NCBI GenBank assembly: GCA_002417975.1
Contig: DIDE01000108.1
Span: 1-17,705 of the forward strand
Direction of reading: 5' to 3'
Origin: Eggerthellaceae bacterium UBA5808
Lineage (GTDB): Bacteria > Actinomycetota > Coriobacteriia > Coriobacteriales > Eggerthellaceae
DNA: 17,705 nucleotides
Translations under genes and position numbers: made by a program
Notes under the pieces: generated by a model
The model's input: only the letters and a program-made list of their open reading frames with translations
Told to the model about the DNA's origin: nothing
Database searches by the model: none
Part shown: in pieces, positions 16,901 through 17,705 of the stretch
How positions within the stretch are numbered: position 1 is the stretch's first letter
How the letters are laid out: each line of letters opens with the position of its first letter

Positions 16901-17705
16901 CAGCTACTGCTAAAGACACGCTAACGTTTACGAACCACCTCTTTAAGGCACAAGCAAATATTTCGTTTGATAAGTACTTCTACGGAAATGACACGAGCAA
17001 ACAATTTGCCTTTGAACTTACGGGGACAGATGGTAATTACCAGCCACGCTCTGGAAGTGCTAGCACGCTTTATCAAGACAAGGACAGCATAGCTGATACC
17101 GGACAGGCATTTACGGCAACGATCCACAATGGTTCCTTTACCGATAGTGTGGCAAAGGTTGCACAATCGCTTACGTATACAAAGGCGGGTACGTACTATT
17201 ACAAACTTGCTGAAGTTGCTGAATCGGGTACTACGACATCCGATGCTACGGAATATCATATTTGTGTAACTGTTCCGCAGGGTGCGGCAAGCAATGTTAC
17301 TGTTCAGGTTACGCGTGTGTGCAACGGCGAGCAGAAGCAAGTTGATGCAGGCTCGATGGCATTTTATAACAACCAAAAAGTAAGCTTCTACAGTAGCGCT
17401 TACGCAACGTCACAGAGTTCAGTTGCAGATTCTGCTGCATATGTAATGCCTACGGTGAAAAAGAATCTTGAAAATGGCGTGCTTCAGAATGGCGAATTCA
17501 CCTTCCAATTGAAGGATGCACAAGGCCAACTTCTTTCAACAGGAACGAACGATGCTGATGGAAATGTTTCGTTTGATAATAGTGGCAAAGAAGATAAGAA
17601 AGCGCTTCTGAAGTTTGAAGAAGAAGGCACCTACACATACACTATCAATGAGGTTGCTGATGCTGATACCGCTATTACGTACGATAATCAGGTAGTAACG
17701 ATGAC
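10915..17705 (+). CDS. Giant adhesin/pilin-like protein with isopeptide-repeat stalk (3' end outside window)
   Basis: Open from ATG 10915 to the window edge: at least 2263 residues. A signal peptide spans 1-44 (cut AFA|SE). A Ser/Thr-rich stretch and a small beta domain lie at about 75-165. A choice-of-anchor-A-like adhesive domain covers about 193-503 (starts ALGIAGNFHIVAFGTAYLKA, later VIWNFYNCDG, GTIIAPGATVTTKSNVNGSI). Then come 14 Spy0128/FctA-like domains: one diverged (504-648), nine near-identical (649-1727), and three more diverged plus a partial (1732 onward). In each complete domain I see a strand-A Lys (VTKSV), a TITE Glu and a TITN Asn, the triad that forms intramolecular Lys-Asn isopeptide bonds in this family. 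It is therefore probably a stiff, protease-resistant surface fibre that displays the N-terminal adhesive domain; the anchor should lie beyond 17705. Start: GGG at 10904-10906 serves 10915; ATG 10939, after AGGA, is an alternative that keeps the signal peptide. Confidence 0.8.
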   Translation, partial: MITTGKHVMTKYSMNNMSKKIFAVMLSLCLLTIGMPLQGTKAFASEVSGNAATAQSTQAATTSDQTSDQSKSTSINGTIQATLDLENASITVDGQTYGSDTQSIDTSAKTALKFSVAVDSGYALDEVTYTYNGSSIKITPDETGTYEVADVAVVKGLSIKVTTTQNAAETQAAAPVTLMSAAASSSLAAGTYGNYNLSYNSTKDAFSSSSFNKENALGIAGNFHIVAFGTAYLKAHTNGNLLVNHLQATANFGTNTHEDTNFTELSYVQHYDQVNGTSESEDRDTLVLGNENTLGTADNNNAITVDGTKLDKPHNIIQDTDTANAPFIDMDAVKASIVKISSDLGSTAASGVTASLSDQNNRSLTVDSPDGAAFYSMTADELNNMSSNPLKLTGFKSGHDGSLIINVDCKGASSVTMPTEANVYIDGVVQNTQETNTFSNGKVIWNFYNCDGTSVTANKALGTIIAPGATVTTKSNVNGSIIAENVSIEAESHRTDFTGTIKPSSTGFTATKTLDGNTPTKDQVFSFNLDELQKDNTWKTIQTQENSGSAVAFDKIAYGADSDLGDHWYRISETGTYDGITTDKTQYLVKVTVTKDNDANRDKVYKSEATYYKATDTQDGVPDESKLEQLTEGASAVAFGNTSTKPTTYQPSVTKSVDGTAAKDKTFDFVLKANDNAPMPTNANGNKASAKNGESAQFGEITYTKAGTYTYTITEQKGDLKGYTYDTTPHTLIVTVTDNDNGTLTATGTYDNSGSALTITNTYKADKTTYTPSVTKAVTNAPQTDTQKSFDFALAAVDGAPLPEKTTASAKAGQIAQFGEITYTAAGTYKYTITETTASGDGYTCDNTSHTLIVTVTDNGDGTLTATGTYDNSGSALTITNTYKAGSVTYKPAVKKSVGGTSATDKTFDFVLKANSDAPMPDGATNGEVTASASNGASAQFGNITYTKVGTYTYTITEQKGDLKGYTYDTTPHNLTVTVTDNGNGTLTATGTYDNSGSALTITNTYKADKTTYTPSVTKAVTNAPQTDTQKSFDFALAAVDGAPLPEKTTASAKAGQIAQFGEITFDKAGTYKYTITETTASGDGYACDNTPHTLTVTVKDNGDGTLTATGVYGENDSSLTITNKYATGSTSYQPAVKKSVDGTAATDKTFSFALAADGDAPMPTTADGATTTAVNGATGSFGQITYTAAGTYKYTITETTESGDGYTCDNTPHTLTVTVKDNGDGTLTATGVYGENDSSLTITNKYATGSTTYQPAATKSVKNAPQTDTQKSFDFALAAVDGASLPEKTTASAKAGQIAQFGEITYTAAGTYKYTITETTASGAGYTCDTTAHTLTVTVKDNGNGTLTATGSYDKGAQNLTITNKYATGSTTYTPAVTKSVDGTDAKDKTFDFVLAANGDAPMPTNANGNKASAKNGESAQFGEITYIKAGTYTYTITEQKGDLKGYTYDTTPHTLTVTVTDNGDGTLSATGDYDEQTGVTITNKYATGSTTYQPAVKKSVDGTTATDKTFSFALAADGDAPMPTTADGATTTAVNGATGSFGEITYTAAGTYKYTITETTESGDGYTCDTTAHTLTVTVKDNGDGTLTATGAYDEGAQNLTITNKYATGSTTYTPAVTKSVTNAPQTNTQKSFDFALAGEGNAPMPTQTITSATAGKTAQFGEITFDKVGTYKYTITETTESGDGYTCDNTSHTLTVTVTDNGDGTLTATGNCNVQTGVTITNSYDASGSVSFHATKTLLDSSNKALSLGSHVFNFAVKDTNGVTVATGSNDADGNITFSSINYVLSDVGKTFTYTISEVLPNGVTAENPAKDGITYDTKSYPVKVTVKDNGDGTLGSTILAGSAAQTVNPTDSIVTFANTYKATGTQAQFDASKALIADGPGAAPLSAGEFSFTLKEMDSTYENEVENVQGLPQTKTNNADGSISFAAIPYTSVGTHYYTVSEVNKEADGLTCDSTVYRIKVDVTDDGKGQLHRATTYYDKDGNEKSTTTDEAATAKDTLTFTNHLFKAQANISFDKYFYGNDTSKQFAFELTGTDGNYQPRSGSASTLYQDKDSIADTGQAFTATIHNGSFTDSVAKVAQSLTYTKAGTYYYKLAEVAESGTTTSDATEYHICVTVPQGAASNVTVQVTRVCNGEQKQVDAGSMAFYNNQKVSFYSSAYATSQSSVADSAAYVMPTVKKNLENGVLQNGEFTFQLKDAQGQLLSTGTNDADGNVSFDNSGKEDKKALLKFEEEGTYTYTINEVADADTAITYDNQVVTM
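12859..16095 (+). repeat. Nine in-frame 360-bp tandem repeats, mosaic types A/B/C
   Basis: Units start at the Tyr of TYxPxVxK: 12859, 13222, 13582, 13951, 14311, 14674, 15034, 15394 and 15757; lengths are 360, 363 or 369 bp. By their first part they fall into types A (DGT-x-x-x-DKTFDFVLKA), B (NAPQTDTQKSFDFALA) and C (ATDKTFSFALAADGDAPMP), in the order A B A B C B A C B. Second halves follow another order: units 1-3 share DNSGSALTITNTY, 4-5 share GENDSSLTITNKY, 6 and 8 share GAQNLTITNKY, 7 and 9 share QTGVTITN. At DNA level 14185-14303 and 14548-14666 are identical over 119 bp. Confidence 0.92.

Overview
The window is a chromosomal segment in which every supported gene lies on the + strand. 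Base composition is close to balanced. Long surface proteins with Spy0128/FctA-like isopeptide repeats, a choice-of-anchor-A-like adhesive domain and a C-terminal PLAxG-like anchor point to a Gram-positive host. Within that, an anaerobic Coriobacteriia-type actinobacterium (Cryptobacterium/Atopobium/Olsenella relatives) seems most likely. This is inferred from protein style, because no rRNA or other marker is present.

Region 1 (1-1273): the C-terminal end of a ThiE-like thiamine phosphate synthase, a strong intrinsic terminator, then a complete short-chain dehydrogenase that closely resembles the UcpA family. Region 2 (1274-1660) is non-coding and holds small direct repeats and candidate control sites.

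Region 3 (1661-6535) is a compact four-gene unit: a class III PLP enzyme, a phosphotransferase-fold (APH-type) small-molecule kinase, a GntR/HutC regulator with a UTRA domain, and a 12-helix APC permease, closed by a 14-bp perfect hairpin terminator. The gene set suggests import of an amine, phosphorylation of its hydroxyl group, and PLP-dependent release of phosphate and/or ammonia. Eukaryotic and some bacterial ethanolamine and 5-hydroxylysine pathways work this way (kinase plus phospho-lyase). The substrate cannot be read from sequence, and this is the best candidate for an undescribed metabolic system here.

Region 4 (6536-8504): a second APC permease of a different subfamily with its own TATAAT promoter and operator-like repeats, followed by a spacer and a terminator.

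Region 5 (8505-17705) is a surface-adhesion locus. A 707-residue secreted, membrane-anchored protein with MucBP-like beta domains is followed after 15 bp by a giant secreted protein that is still open at the window edge (at least 2263 residues). The giant protein has a signal peptide, a small beta domain, a choice-of-anchor-A-like domain and at least 14 Spy0128/FctA-like domains. Nine of these are near-identical 360-bp tandem repeats built as a mosaic of exchangeable half-modules. A Lys/Glu/Asn isopeptide triad is visible in every complete domain. The anchor of the giant protein and any sortase genes would lie beyond the window.
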